Part shown: in pieces, positions 43,453 to 52,938 of the stretch
How the letters are laid out: each line of letters opens with the position of its first letter
How positions within the stretch are numbered: the stretch's first letter is position 1
NCBI RefSeq assembly: GCF_014698735.1
Contig: NZ_JACJTQ010000001.1
Coordinates: 62,001 to 126,000 of the forward strand
Length of the DNA stretch: 64,000 nt
DNA from: Anabaena catenula FACHB-362
Lineage (GTDB): Bacteria; Cyanobacteriota; Cyanobacteriia; Cyanobacteriales; Nostocaceae
Direction of reading: 5' to 3'
Notes under the pieces: model-generated
What the model was told of the DNA's origin: nothing
The model's database searches: none
The model's input: only the letters and a program-made list of their open reading frames with translations
Program-made: the position numbers and the translations under genes

Positions 43453-44925
43453 ATGGTTTCTTCTATAACTCGGACTCAAGGCTGGATTTCTGAGGGTTCT
43501 GTTGCTAAATCTGAAGAATTGAGAACAGGTATTGAAAGTAGTTTTGCCCTTAACCCCATTCCCCTACCTGCAAATCCCTTATTTGGTACAGATGGGATTC
43601 GTGGAAAAGTGGGAGAATTGCTGAGTGCGCCCTTAGCGTTGCAAGTGGGTTTTTGGGCGGGTATTGTATTACGCAATCATGGGGCTGAAGTTGGCCCAGT
43701 GATTGTAGGACAAGACTCTAGAAACTCCAGCGATATGTTAGCCATGGCCTTGAGTGCAGGTTTAACAGCAGCAGGGTTAGAAGTTTGGTATTTAGGGTTA
43801 TGTCCTACTCCCTGTGTGGCCTATCTTGCCAGCATGAGTGATGCTATCGGTGGAATCATGATTTCTGCCAGCCACAACCCACCAGAAGATAACGGCATTA
43901 AACTTTTTGGTGCCAATGGTGCGAAGTTGTCCCCAGCCTTACAGGCAGAAATTGAAGCGGGATTGCGGGGTAAGATATCACCTGGGGCGGTTGTGGATCA
44001 ATGCGGACGGCATTATTCACGGACAGAGTTAATAGGGCATTATAGTCAGGCGTTGCAACAACCTTTACACCCGGCGGTGAATCTTCAGGGGATGAAGATT
44101 GTTTTAGACTTAGCTTGGGGGGCAGCAGTTGGGTTAGCACCGTCAGTATTTCAACAAATGGGTGCAGAGGTGATCTGTCTGCATAATGAAGCAGATGGCG
44201 ATCGCATTAATGTTAATTGTGGTTCCACTCATTTAGATATTCTCCAAGCAACAGTTAAGCAACATAACGCCGATATCGGTTTTGCCTTTGATGGTGATGC
44301 TGATCGGGTTTTAGCTGTTGATAATACGGGCAGAGAAATTAATGGTGATTATATTCTTTACCTCTGGGGTTGTCACTTACAACAAAAGCAGCAGTTACCA
44401 GATAACCTAATTATTTCTACTGTCATGGCTAACTTAGGCTTTGAGAAAGCTTGGCAGCAATTGGGTGGTAAATTAATTCGTACTGCTGTAGGTGATCAGT
44501 ATGTGCAAGCCGAAATGTTACGGACTGGGGGAATGCTAGGTGGTGAACAATCAGGTCACATTCTCTGCCGTCATTATGGCATTACCGGTGATGGCTTGTT
44601 AACAGCTTTGCATATAGCTACTGTCGTCAAAGAAGCAGGTGTTTCATTGAGTGAAATGGTAGATCAAAGCTTTCAAACCTATCCGCAACTATTACGGAAT
44701 GTGCGAGTCTTAGATCGTGAGCGGCGTTTAGAATGGCAAAATTGTCAACCTGTACAAAATGCGATCGCACAAGCTGAAGCCGCAATGGGTGATACAGGAA
44801 GAATCTTAGTCCGTGCCTCTGGTACAGAACCATTAATCAGAGTCATGGTTGAAGCTGCTAATGCTGAACTTGCTAACCATTGGACAAATGAATTAGTCTC
44901 ACAAGTCCAGCAACATTTAGCATAA
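43453..44925 (+). CDS. glmM: Phosphoglucosamine mutase
   Basis: A 490-residue alpha-D-phosphohexomutase that interconverts glucosamine-6-phosphate and glucosamine-1-phosphate for UDP-GlcNAc synthesis. The active serine is S140 in [14 protein letters not shown]; the metal loop FDGDADR and sugar loop GGEQSGH are intact, and [14 protein letters not shown] binds phosphate. It carries an N-terminal extension of about 40 residues before FGTDGIRG. The ATG at 43453 was chosen over a TTG at 43432. Confidence 0.95.
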   Translation: MVSSITRTQGWISEGSVAKSEELRTGIESSFALNPIPLPANPLFGTDGIRGKVGELLSAPLALQVGFWAGIVLRNHGAEVGPVIVGQDSRNSSDMLAMALSAGLTAAGLEVWYLGLCPTPCVAYLASMSDAIGGIMISASHNPPEDNGIKLFGANGAKLSPALQAEIEAGLRGKISPGAVVDQCGRHYSRTELIGHYSQALQQPLHPAVNLQGMKIVLDLAWGAAVGLAPSVFQQMGAEVICLHNEADGDRINVNCGSTHLDILQATVKQHNADIGFAFDGDADRVLAVDNTGREINGDYILYLWGCHLQQKQQLPDNLIISTVMANLGFEKAWQQLGGKLIRTAVGDQYVQAEMLRTGGMLGGEQSGHILCRHYGITGDGLLTALHIATVVKEAGVSLSEMVDQSFQTYPQLLRNVRVLDRERRLEWQNCQPVQNAIAQAEAAMGDTGRILVRASGTEPLIRVMVEAANAELANHWTNELVSQVQQHLA

Positions 44926-44954
44926 TCGCTAAGTAATATCGTGCTTGGTTAAAG

Positions 44955-45028
44955 ACTTATCATTAGGGAACCGCAGGACGAGTTTTTTTTGATAAGTAAT
45001 TAAGCGAACATATAATCATTGCTTAATT
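44955..45028 (+). terminator. Two hairpins after glmM
   Basis: ACTTATCA (44955-44962) with TGATAAGT (44990-44997), then AATTAAGC (44998-45005) with GCTTAATT (45021-45028). A TTTTTTTT run lies inside the first loop (44983-44990). They follow the glmM stop by about 30 bases; the terminator role is likely but the shape is unusual. Confidence 0.4.
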
Positions 45029-45075
45029 ATGCTCTCTGGTTGATTGTCCTCAGTGTAGTCAGTAATAAGTCAAAG

Positions 45076-45209
45076 TAATTCGTAATTGATAATAGTGCCT
45101 CCCCTACGCCAACGTAATTCGTAGTTGCAATCATTGGGGGCTTGTACCCTCTTAATTACGAATTACGTTGGCGTAGCCTGCTGTAAGCATTATTACGAAT
45201 TACGAATTA
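45076..45209. repeat. Long inverted repeat (MITE-like)
   Basis: Left arm 45076-45126 and right arm 45153-45209 are imperfect inverse complements; a 20-base core (CTACGCCAACGTAATTCGTA, 45104-45123) matches the right arm perfectly. The loop is about 26 bases. The same arms appear at 18680-18847. The right arm ends 13 bases before the ATG of the next gene. Confidence 0.8.
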
Positions 45210-45222
45210 GTAATTATTGATC

Positions 45223-46842
45223 ATGGCAAAAACAAAGCGGAAATCTCAGGGAAAAAAAAAGCAGTCAAAAGCCGAGACTTCCACCCTCAGCCTGAAAGAA
45301 GAGTTAGCCCAAAAGCGCAAAGCCGCCCAAGCACGTAAAGAATTTACCAGCTTAATCAGTAAACTTTTAGGAAGCGGTTTATTTTTAGGAATACTGCTGT
45401 TTTTCGTCGGTGGCGTTAAAGTAGCAATTCCAGGCGTATTAGGCATAGTGGTGATATCCCTTTCCTACAAATATCCCCGCCATGCTCTATTTGCCTTCGT
45501 GATGTACGTACCTTTTGCAGGTACAATTATTTATATGTTGGGTAACAGTCCCATACTCCAATTAGCTAAAGATGCTTTTTATGTGCCAGCAGCGATCGCA
45601 CTGTGGCAAACTTGCAAAAAACAAAATCAACCCTTCATCGTTCCTAAAGTCATTAAAACCCCACTTTTGATTCTCTTCGGTTGCTCTTTGCTAACCCTGG
45701 TGTTCATCAATGGTGGACAGCAGTTAAGCCCATCTGATGGCGACATACCTATAGGGGTGGGAATTCTCGGTTTAAAAGTGTTCTTAGGCTATGTACCCTT
45801 AATTAGTTGTGTCTACTATTTAATTCGCAATAAACAAGATTTTATACTGTTATCGCGCCTTCAGATTGTCCTGATACTAATCTGCGGTATCTTGGGAGTT
45901 ATCCAATATATCCTGCTCACAATTGGAGTATGTAAAGGGACTGTGGGTGTGGTAGGAGATGCCTTATTTAAAGCATCACTAGAAGCTCGTTGCTATTTTG
46001 GTGGGGCATTATTATATACTCCTGAACAAGGGGTAATTCGCTTGCCAGGAACCTTTGTCGCCCCTTGGCAATGGGCCTGGTTCTTAATCTCCAGTACCTT
46101 TTTTACCTTTGCCACCACTTTTAGTGACAAATCCATTATTTGGCGGCTGATCAGTTTGGTGGCTTTAGCATTAGTTTTTGTTAACGCCGTTGTCTCTGGA
46201 CAGAGAATTGCCTTAGCTTTAGTACCAGTGTGCTTCGTACTTTTGCTAATATTGACTGGTCAAATTGGCAACCTCAAACGGTTTATTCCACTAGGAGGAG
46301 GATTTGCACTGATTTTAGTAGTTGCAATGGCAGCTAACCCTGTTGTTGTGCAAGACAGAATGGATAGTTTCGTTAGTCGGTGGAATGCAGCACCACCTCA
46401 AGCATTTATTGTTAACCAATTTGAGGAAAACTGGAAAGATGTTGATACTCCTATAGGTAGTGGCTTAGGTCGAGCCACCAACTCCGCTCGTGTCATGGGT
46501 TCAACCAAGTTAGTGGAAACCTACTACCCCAAATTACTCTATGAAGTGGGAATAATCGGAGTTCTGGCTTTTTTAGGCTTGGTTACTAGTATAACAATTG
46601 CGGCTTTTAAGGCACATCGCTCAATCAAAAACCCAGAATTACGGACTTATGGTGCAAGTATGTGGGTGTTTATACTGTTTATTAGCTATAACACTTATTA
46701 CTACCCTCTAGATGTCGATCCAGTCGCTGTCTATTATTGGTTATGTGCAGGAATAGCATTCAAATTGCCAGCAATCGATAAACAACAAAATACCGAAGAG
46801 GTAGAAGTCAAACCAACAGGCAGGAAAAAACGTCTGGCTTAA
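45223..46842 (+). CDS. hpsL: O-antigen-ligase-like membrane protein, HpsL-type
   Basis: A 539-residue membrane protein with a basic Lys-rich N-terminal tail (KTKRKSQGKKKQSK) and about 11-12 hydrophobic helices of the Wzy/O-antigen ligase type, with a large loop before the last helices (PIGSGLGRATNSARVMGSTK). In filamentous cyanobacteria such a protein heads the gene set called hpsL onwards for hormogonium polysaccharide; the name is inferred from the cluster order. A TTG at 45217 is in frame, but the ATG at 45223 is a better start. Confidence 0.7.
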   Translation: MAKTKRKSQGKKKQSKAETSTLSLKEELAQKRKAAQARKEFTSLISKLLGSGLFLGILLFFVGGVKVAIPGVLGIVVISLSYKYPRHALFAFVMYVPFAGTIIYMLGNSPILQLAKDAFYVPAAIALWQTCKKQNQPFIVPKVIKTPLLILFGCSLLTLVFINGGQQLSPSDGDIPIGVGILGLKVFLGYVPLISCVYYLIRNKQDFILLSRLQIVLILICGILGVIQYILLTIGVCKGTVGVVGDALFKASLEARCYFGGALLYTPEQGVIRLPGTFVAPWQWAWFLISSTFFTFATTFSDKSIIWRLISLVALALVFVNAVVSGQRIALALVPVCFVLLLILTGQIGNLKRFIPLGGGFALILVVAMAANPVVVQDRMDSFVSRWNAAPPQAFIVNQFEENWKDVDTPIGSGLGRATNSARVMGSTKLVETYYPKLLYEVGIIGVLAFLGLVTSITIAAFKAHRSIKNPELRTYGASMWVFILFISYNTYYYPLDVDPVAVYYWLCAGIAFKLPAIDKQQNTEEVEVKPTGRKKRLA

Positions 46843-47200
46843 AAATACAACAGGGAATAGGGAATAAGAGAGGTAGATAAGTAGATTGGCGTTAAAAATT
46901 GTCGTTGGGATAAGGCAGGGGGCAGGGAGCAGGGAGCAGGGGGAACAAGGGTTTTAGCCTTATTTACTTTTCTTTACACAGTTTGGTTTTATTCTGCCCA
47001 CCTACTTATGTACAGAATTTTATAAGCGCAAAGCGCAGGCTGCGCCAACAAAAATCAAATAGGAGTCCTATATATGATCCAAATACTCAAAATAAAATAC
47101 AAAAAAAACAGATTTCATTAGATTGATATAAAAAAAATTAGCAATATTTGCAAGTAGAAATAAATTATTCTCATCAAGATTTTAATACCAGGAGAGGAAA
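46843..47200. other. Gene-free interval with purine-rich repeat
   Basis: About 360 bases. Bases 46910-46945 are a 'gggcagggagcagggagcagggggaac' repeat of a GGGAGCA heptamer, and 47020-47055 contains aagcgcaaagcgcaggctgcgcc. The right end is AT-rich and leads to the good ribosome site (GGAGAGG, 47191-47197) of the next gene. Confidence 0.6.
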
Positions 47201-48361
47201 ATGGTAAAAGTAGTCATAACAGGTCAAAAACACATCACCGCTCACAACTTACCCCGTAATTCTCGACATACTCTAATTTATCCGAAAAATTTTCCCACAG
47301 GCAGATATCCCATCGGGAAACTTTGGGAACCTTTAAGTAGCTTTTTGCCTTGGCAACCTGTATGGAGTGGGTATGATGTAATTCACTCTTTTAATAGAAT
47401 TATATATACAAATAAACCTTGGTTTGCCACATTTGAAGACCAACGTTCTCTCTATAGAAATCCCAGAAATCGGCAAGAATCTCTAGTTTATTCCTTCTTA
47501 AATAATCGTCTAATACTAGACAATTGCCAAAAAATTATCGCTATGTCAGATTTTGCTAAACACAGAATTATCAAGAGGATAGAAGGTTGGGATATATCAG
47601 AAAAAATTAAGCAAAAACTAACTGTAATTCATCCTAACGTCCCTGTTAGGGTTAATCATCCTAAAACTTACGACGACAAACAACAACTCCAATTTATTTT
47701 TGTAGGTAGTCATATTGCTAGAAAAGGTGGAATTGTTGCCTTAAGATTTGCTAAAAAAGCCGAAAAGTTAGGTTTACCCATTCAGGTAAATATTGTATCT
47801 GGACTGGCAATGGGTCAAGGCGTACCAACGGACTTTCCTAATCGAGATAAATATGCTGAAGACTTAAAACTACTGGATTTAAATAATGTTATTTATCATA
47901 AAAGTCTTCCCAATCAACAAGTAATGGATTTACTCTCACAAAGTCATTTTCAATTAATGGCAACCTTACAAGATACCTATGGATTTAGCCTGATTGAGGG
48001 ATTTTCTGTGGCTACACCTGCAATTACAACTAATATATGTGCATTACCAGAATTAATTATTTCCGGGAAAAATGGATATTTTTTAGAATTACCACTCAAT
48101 GAATCTAGACAATGGAAAAATTGGGTACATGGAGAAAAATTGAAAACTGAGGAATATTGGGAAGTTTTAAATGGTACTTATGATTATTTAGCAGAAGCAG
48201 CTTTAGAACAAATTATTAAATTTTTAGATAGAGCAGATAAACAAGAACATTATGAATCTTTAAGCGAGGGAGCATTAGCACAAGCGCAAAACGTAAATAA
48301 TGCGGAAAAGCAAAATGAGTTATTTGATCATCTCTATGCAGCCGCAGCAGGGTTATACTGA
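47201..48361 (+). CDS. GT4-type glycosyltransferase of the hps cluster
   Basis: A 386-residue GT-B glycosyltransferase. The C-terminal half has the donor-site pattern: QFIFVGSHIARKGG near residue 165 and the E-x7-E region DTYGFSLIEGFSVATPAITT. The N-terminus is shorter than usual and contains HITAHNLPRNSRHTL and TNKPWFATFEDQRSL. In order it is the second gene of the cluster and may correspond to HpsM, which I cannot verify. A strong ribosome site precedes the ATG at 47201. Confidence 0.8.
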   Translation: MVKVVITGQKHITAHNLPRNSRHTLIYPKNFPTGRYPIGKLWEPLSSFLPWQPVWSGYDVIHSFNRIIYTNKPWFATFEDQRSLYRNPRNRQESLVYSFLNNRLILDNCQKIIAMSDFAKHRIIKRIEGWDISEKIKQKLTVIHPNVPVRVNHPKTYDDKQQLQFIFVGSHIARKGGIVALRFAKKAEKLGLPIQVNIVSGLAMGQGVPTDFPNRDKYAEDLKLLDLNNVIYHKSLPNQQVMDLLSQSHFQLMATLQDTYGFSLIEGFSVATPAITTNICALPELIISGKNGYFLELPLNESRQWKNWVHGEKLKTEEYWEVLNGTYDYLAEAALEQIIKFLDRADKQEHYESLSEGALAQAQNVNNAEKQNELFDHLYAAAAGLY

Positions 48362-48404
48362 AGTTGGACAATCTTAATTAATACAATTTAAACCATCAAA
48401 ACCT

Positions 48405-49385
48405 ATGGATAATTACCCTTTAATTTCAGTTGTTATTCCCACATATAGAAGGGAAAAACTTTTGCAAGATAGCATTGTCGATGTTTTAAAGCAAGATTAT
48501 CCAAATTTTGAAGTTTTGGTAGTAGACCAAACCCAAACTCACGAACCAGAAACTCAAGCTTTTTTGGAGGAAATGTCGGCAGCAGGTAAAATTAAATTGA
48601 TGCGTTTGGATTGGGCGAGTTTACCAGGAGCGCGAAATTATGCGGTGAGAAGATCACAGGGTGAAATCATCTTATTTATTGATGATGATGTGGAGTTAGA
48701 ACCTGGATTTTTAAGCGCCCATGTCAAAAATTATTTGCAAAATCCAGAGATAGGGGCTGTTGCGGGGCGGGTTTTTGACAGAATGAAATTAGGTGACTCA
48801 GGGGGAAAACTGGAGATTGAATATCTACCCCCGGAAGCAATGGACCCTGGAATTGCTTGGTATCACATTGATTTAGTCCATACTACCAAACCCCAACAGG
48901 TACTGACAGCGCGGGGTTGTAATATGTCTTTTCGTAGGGAAATTTTTACTAAGTATGGGCTGAAATTTGATGAGCGGTTTCGCGGTAGTGCGGTGCGGGA
49001 AGAATCAGATTTCTGTTTGCGGGTAAGAAAGACTGGGTATAAAATTTGGTATGACCCTGAGGCGCATTTGGTGCATTTAGGGGAAGAGACGGGAGGCTGT
49101 CACGATATTAGTATGCGATCGCTAAATTATCAAATCACTTTCTATCACAACCATTTTTTACTGGGGCTGAAAAACCTCACTTTTACCCAGGCTTTACGTC
49201 TCTATGGACGTTTATTTGATTGTCACGTTCTCGGAAATCCACCTTGTTATAAAAGTGGTTCTCCGATTAAAGTTGCAACTCGTGGGGTTTTCTATGTTTT
49301 GGGTTTTCTGAAAGCTGTGGGTAGTATGATTCAATCACTCTGGAATGATGGACAAATTTACAGTCGGTTAGATCAACAGGTTTAG
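48405..49385 (+). CDS. hpsN: GT2 glycosyltransferase, HpsN-type
   Basis: A 326-residue GT-A enzyme: LISVVIPTYRREKLLQDSIV (residues 6-25), the metal site DDDVELEPGFL near residue 97 and the acceptor loop ARGCNMSFRREIF, with E-D region REESDFCLRVRKTGYKIWY. No membrane helix. It lies 43 bases after the previous glycosyltransferase. The HpsN name rests on cluster order and on being a GT2; the sugar is unknown. ATG at 48405. Confidence 0.75.
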   Translation: MDNYPLISVVIPTYRREKLLQDSIVDVLKQDYPNFEVLVVDQTQTHEPETQAFLEEMSAAGKIKLMRLDWASLPGARNYAVRRSQGEIILFIDDDVELEPGFLSAHVKNYLQNPEIGAVAGRVFDRMKLGDSGGKLEIEYLPPEAMDPGIAWYHIDLVHTTKPQQVLTARGCNMSFRREIFTKYGLKFDERFRGSAVREESDFCLRVRKTGYKIWYDPEAHLVHLGEETGGCHDISMRSLNYQITFYHNHFLLGLKNLTFTQALRLYGRLFDCHVLGNPPCYKSGSPIKVATRGVFYVLGFLKAVGSMIQSLWNDGQIYSRLDQQV

Positions 49386-49601
49386 ATTTTTTTATTCTGC
49401 AATTAGAATATCATTCTTGTTGGGTGGGCATCTTGCTCACCAATATGGATTAAATGAACCGCGAAGGCGCGTTCGCGTAGCGTCCCGATAGCTTGCGTAG
49501 CGACGTAGGAGCTATAGGGATAGAGCGCGAAGGAAGAAGGAAGAAGGAAGAAAGTAGGGTTCTGTTTCGTTCAACATTGTACATTATATTCAAAATTTAT
49601 C
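49386..49601. repeat. Intergenic dispersed repeat
   Basis: Bases 49456-49530 contain a GC-rich palindromic repeat (cgcgttcgcgtagcgtcccg, atagcttgcgtagcgac, agctatagggat) followed by a purine tract of GAAGAAG units (49530-49555). Similar pieces occur elsewhere in the window, for example near 62820-62850. It separates two glycosyltransferase genes of the cluster. Confidence 0.7.
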
Positions 49602-50777
49602 ATGAGAATCTTAGTTGCTAGTCATACCTATATTGTAGATTTGAATTGCGAAAAGTTACGCGCTCTATCACGACTACAACCGGGAATTGAAGTTACAGTT
49701 GTAGTCCCCAAACGTTGGAAACCAGGTGGAGTACAAAACAAAATTATTGAATCTGAATATCGTGATGAAGGTGCATTTAAAATAGTACCTATATCTAATT
49801 TTAGTCAAAATCATCAAGGACTTCTGACTTTTGGGGCTGATTTAATCACTTTGTTGCGAAAATTTCGCCCCCAAATTATTCATGTAGAACAAGGTTCTAG
49901 GGGTTTGGCTTATACACAAATGATTATTTTAAATCAGCTATTAGGACTTAAAGCCAAAAATGTATTTTTTACTTGGTGGAATTTACCTTATGAATTAAAA
50001 TTACCAGTTGCTCTATTAGAAAAATATAATCTTAACAACAGTCACGGCATTATTTCTGGTAATCAAGATGGTGCAGAAGTTTTACGTCAACGAGGATATA
50101 ATGGAGCAATTAAAGTTATGCCACAATTAGGTGTAGATGAAACTCTTTTTACTCCTCAACCTCAGCCAGAATTAGCCGCTACATTAGGTATCAATGAAGG
50201 AGATTTTGTTGTTGGTTTTGTGGGCAGATTTGTACCAGAAAAGGGTTTATTAAGTCTATTGCAAGCATTGATAACTTTAAAAGATCAACCTTGGAAATTA
50301 CTTCTGTTAGGACGAGGAGAGTTAAAAGATGAATTAATTAACATCTCAGCAGAAAATAATATTCAAGATAGACTGATTATGGTAGAAAGTGTTCCCCATG
50401 ATGAAGTCGCTAAATATATCAATTTAATGAGTACTTTAATTTTGCCTTCAGAAACTACTTACAAGTTTAAAACCCTAACTGCTGTAGGTTGGAAAGAACA
50501 ATTTGGTCATGTTTTAATTGAAGCTATGGCTTGCAAAGTTCCTGTAATTGGTTCTGATTCTGGGGAAATTCCTTATGTAATCGGTGATGCTGGTTTAATC
50601 TTTCCTGAAGGTGATTCTCAAGCTTTAGCTAATTGTTTGTTGCAATTAATGGAAAAACCTGATTTAGCTGAAAATTTGGGTGAATTGGGTTATCAAAAAG
50701 CAATGGTTAAATATACAAATAAGGCTTTAGCACGACAACAGTTTGAATTTTATCAAGAATTGGTTAGTAGTCATTAG
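49602..50777 (+). CDS. hpsO: GT4-type glycosyltransferase, HpsO-type
   Basis: A 391-residue GT-B enzyme. Donor-side features: GDFVVGFVGRFVPEKGLLSL (residues about 203-222), then FGHVLIEAMACKVPVIGSDS GEIP with the E-x7-E pair near residue 307-315. The N-terminal half starts MRILVASHTYIVDLN. Expected to add one sugar to a lipid-linked polysaccharide repeat. Eight bases separate it from the next gene. Name inferred from cluster order. ATG at 49602. Confidence 0.75.
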   Translation: MRILVASHTYIVDLNCEKLRALSRLQPGIEVTVVVPKRWKPGGVQNKIIESEYRDEGAFKIVPISNFSQNHQGLLTFGADLITLLRKFRPQIIHVEQGSRGLAYTQMIILNQLLGLKAKNVFFTWWNLPYELKLPVALLEKYNLNNSHGIISGNQDGAEVLRQRGYNGAIKVMPQLGVDETLFTPQPQPELAATLGINEGDFVVGFVGRFVPEKGLLSLLQALITLKDQPWKLLLLGRGELKDELINISAENNIQDRLIMVESVPHDEVAKYINLMSTLILPSETTYKFKTLTAVGWKEQFGHVLIEAMACKVPVIGSDSGEIPYVIGDAGLIFPEGDSQALANCLLQLMEKPDLAENLGELGYQKAMVKYTNKALARQQFEFYQELVSSH

Positions 50778-50785
50778 TTATTATT

Positions 50786-51979
50786 ATGAAAATATTACAT
50801 ATTATTCCCTCGATTTCTTTAATTTATGGCGGCCCTAGTCAAATGGTAATAGGATTAGCCTCAGCTTTAGCAAAAGCTGGTGAAGAAGTTACCATTCTCA
50901 CTACTGATAGTAATGGTGATTTTGGTCAAGCACCTCTGAATGTACCTTTAAATCAACCAATTAAACAAGATGGTTATGAATTTGAAATAATTTATTTTCA
51001 CTGTGCGCCCTTTCGTAGATATAAGTTTTCTCTTGGTTTATTAAAATGGTTAAAAACTCACGCTAAAGAATTTGATATTGCCCATATTCATGCTTTATTT
51101 TCTCCTGTTACTAGTGCGGCGGCTACTGTGTGTCGTCAACAAAAATTACCTTATATTTTACGTCCTCTAGGAACTCTTGATCCATCTGATTTACAAAAGA
51201 AAAAACAATTAAAACAGCTTTATGTTGAATTGATAGAACGTCGTAATTTAGCGGGTGCAGCAGCTGTTCATTTCACTAGCGAACAAGAAGCCAAAATATC
51301 AGAGAGATTTGGGGTAGCTACACAAGATTTGGTAATTCCTTTGGGTGTTTTCCCACCGCAAATAAATCCTGAGGAGGTGTGGAGTAAGCTGGGTATTCCT
51401 AGTGATAAACCTATAGTTTTATTTATGTCCCGCATTGACCCTAAAAAGGGTTTAGATTTATTACTTCCCGCATTAGAAAAATTATTAAATGATGGTTTGC
51501 AATTTCACTTTGTTTTAGCGGGAACAAATCCCCAAGACCCAATTTATGAGGCTAAAATTCAATCAGAAATCGAAAATTCACCATTAAATTTACACACGAC
51601 AATTACAGGCTTTGTCACTGGAAAAGTCAAAACTAAGTTATTAAAAGCTGCGGATTTATTTGTTTTACCTTCTTACTACGAAAATTTTGGGATTGCGGTA
51701 GCTGAAGCAATGGTAGCAGGAACACCGGTGGTAATTTCTGACCAAGTGCATATATATCAGCAGGTGCTAGATAGTGAGTCTGGTTGGGTGGGGACAACTG
51801 ATGTAGAATCACTGGTGGAGTTGTTAAAAGCAGCTTTATCAAATCCCCAAGAATGCCAGCGACGGGGGTTAAATGCCCAAAAATACGCTTTACAAAATTT
51901 TAGCTGGGATGCGATCGCACAGCAAGTACTTCAAGCTTATCAAGAAATTGTGGTGTGTCAAAAAAATCCCCAAACTTGA
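50786..51979 (+). CDS. hpsP: GT4-type glycosyltransferase, HpsP-type
   Basis: A 397-residue GT-B enzyme with the glycine-rich start SISLIYGGPSQMVIGLASAL, the donor motif IVLFMSRIDPKKGLDLLLPA (residues about 210-229) and the E-x7-E region ENFGIAVAEAMVAGTPVVIS. It overlaps nothing but follows hpsO by eight bases, so the two are one transcript. It ends about 100 bases before the peroxiredoxin start. Name by cluster order. ATG at 50786. Confidence 0.75.
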   Translation: MKILHIIPSISLIYGGPSQMVIGLASALAKAGEEVTILTTDSNGDFGQAPLNVPLNQPIKQDGYEFEIIYFHCAPFRRYKFSLGLLKWLKTHAKEFDIAHIHALFSPVTSAAATVCRQQKLPYILRPLGTLDPSDLQKKKQLKQLYVELIERRNLAGAAAVHFTSEQEAKISERFGVATQDLVIPLGVFPPQINPEEVWSKLGIPSDKPIVLFMSRIDPKKGLDLLLPALEKLLNDGLQFHFVLAGTNPQDPIYEAKIQSEIENSPLNLHTTITGFVTGKVKTKLLKAADLFVLPSYYENFGIAVAEAMVAGTPVVISDQVHIYQQVLDSESGWVGTTDVESLVELLKAALSNPQECQRRGLNAQKYALQNFSWDAIAQQVLQAYQEIVVCQKNPQT

Positions 51980-52080
51980 AATTTTGTTACAAACCTCGAC
52001 AGCCCGATGGGATAATCGGTGTTTTATGGCATTATTTCAAAGTAGAATATATATGTTTTTCTAACTACAGGGAATCTCGC

Positions 52081-52719
52081 ATGACTCTCCGTCTTGGTGA
52101 TACAGTACCCAACTTTACTCAAGCCTCAACACACGGTGACATAGATTTTTACGCATGGGCAGGTGATAGCTGGGTAGTGCTATTCTCCCACCCTGCTGAC
52201 TTTACACCTGTTTGCACAACCGAATTAGGTACAGTAGCTAAACTGAAACCAGAATTTGATAAACGCAACGTGAAAGCGATCGCTCTCAGCGTCGATGATG
52301 TAGACTCCCATAATGGCTGGGTGGGAGATATTGAAGAAACCCAAGGAACCGCCCTCAACTACCCCATTCTCGCAGACGCAGACAAAAAGGTTTCTGACCT
52401 TTATGACATGATTCACCCCAACGCAGCTGCAAACATCACAGTGCGTTCCGTCTTCGTTATCGACCCCAACAAAAAACTGCGTCTTAGCTTCACCTACCCC
52501 CCCAGCACCGGACGCAACTTTGATGAACTATTGCGAGTCATTGACTCTCTGCAATTAACTGATAATTACAGCGTAGCTACCCCCGCTGACTGGAAAGATG
52601 GAGAAGACTGCGTAATTGTTCCATCATTAAAAGATCCCGAAGTTCTCAAAGAGAAATTCCCCAAAGGTTACAAAGAAATCAAACCTTATTTACGCATGAC
52701 ACCCCAACCTAACAAATAA
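52081..52719 (+). CDS. 1-Cys peroxiredoxin (Prx6 type)
   Basis: A 212-residue peroxiredoxin that reduces H2O2 and organic peroxides. The peroxidatic cysteine is C45 in PADFTPVCTTELG; the Prx6-type C-terminal domain (TPADWKDGEDCVIVPSLKDP, then KGYKEIKPYLRMTPQP) is complete. The ATG at 52081 is preceded by a plausible ribosome site (gggaatct); a longer in-frame start at 51955 overlaps hpsP and is rejected. A strong terminator follows. Confidence 0.94.
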   Translation: MTLRLGDTVPNFTQASTHGDIDFYAWAGDSWVVLFSHPADFTPVCTTELGTVAKLKPEFDKRNVKAIALSVDDVDSHNGWVGDIEETQGTALNYPILADADKKVSDLYDMIHPNAAANITVRSVFVIDPNKKLRLSFTYPPSTGRNFDELLRVIDSLQLTDNYSVATPADWKDGEDCVIVPSLKDPEVLKEKFPKGYKEIKPYLRMTPQPNK

Positions 52720-52747
52720 TTTCCAGTAACATAAACATTCTTCGTAG

Positions 52748-52781
52748 GGTGGGTTAGCGACAGCGTAACCCACCATTTTTT
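52748..52781 (+). terminator. Terminator of the peroxiredoxin gene
   Basis: GGTGGGTTA (52748-52756) pairs with TAACCCACC (52766-52774) around a nine-base loop, followed by ATTTTTTAT. The 'gggtgggttagcgacagcgtaaccca' sequence is also a common dispersed repeat, so it is probably a repeat used as a terminator. Confidence 0.7.
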
Positions 52782-52791
52782 ATATATATAG

Positions 52792-52835
<44 letters not shown>

Positions 52836-52938
52836 TTGTAGTGGGAGTTTCATTATCAATTGATGTCCTAACCACCCTGTCCACGGCTATATTCACAAAC
52901 TGATGCACTGTTTTAGCTTAATTTTTGTCTACGTCTTC

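Noticed and set aside
51955-52080. N-terminal extension of the peroxiredoxin
   Set aside because: It overlaps the end of hpsP and has no similarity to peroxiredoxins; the family start is the ATG at 52081.
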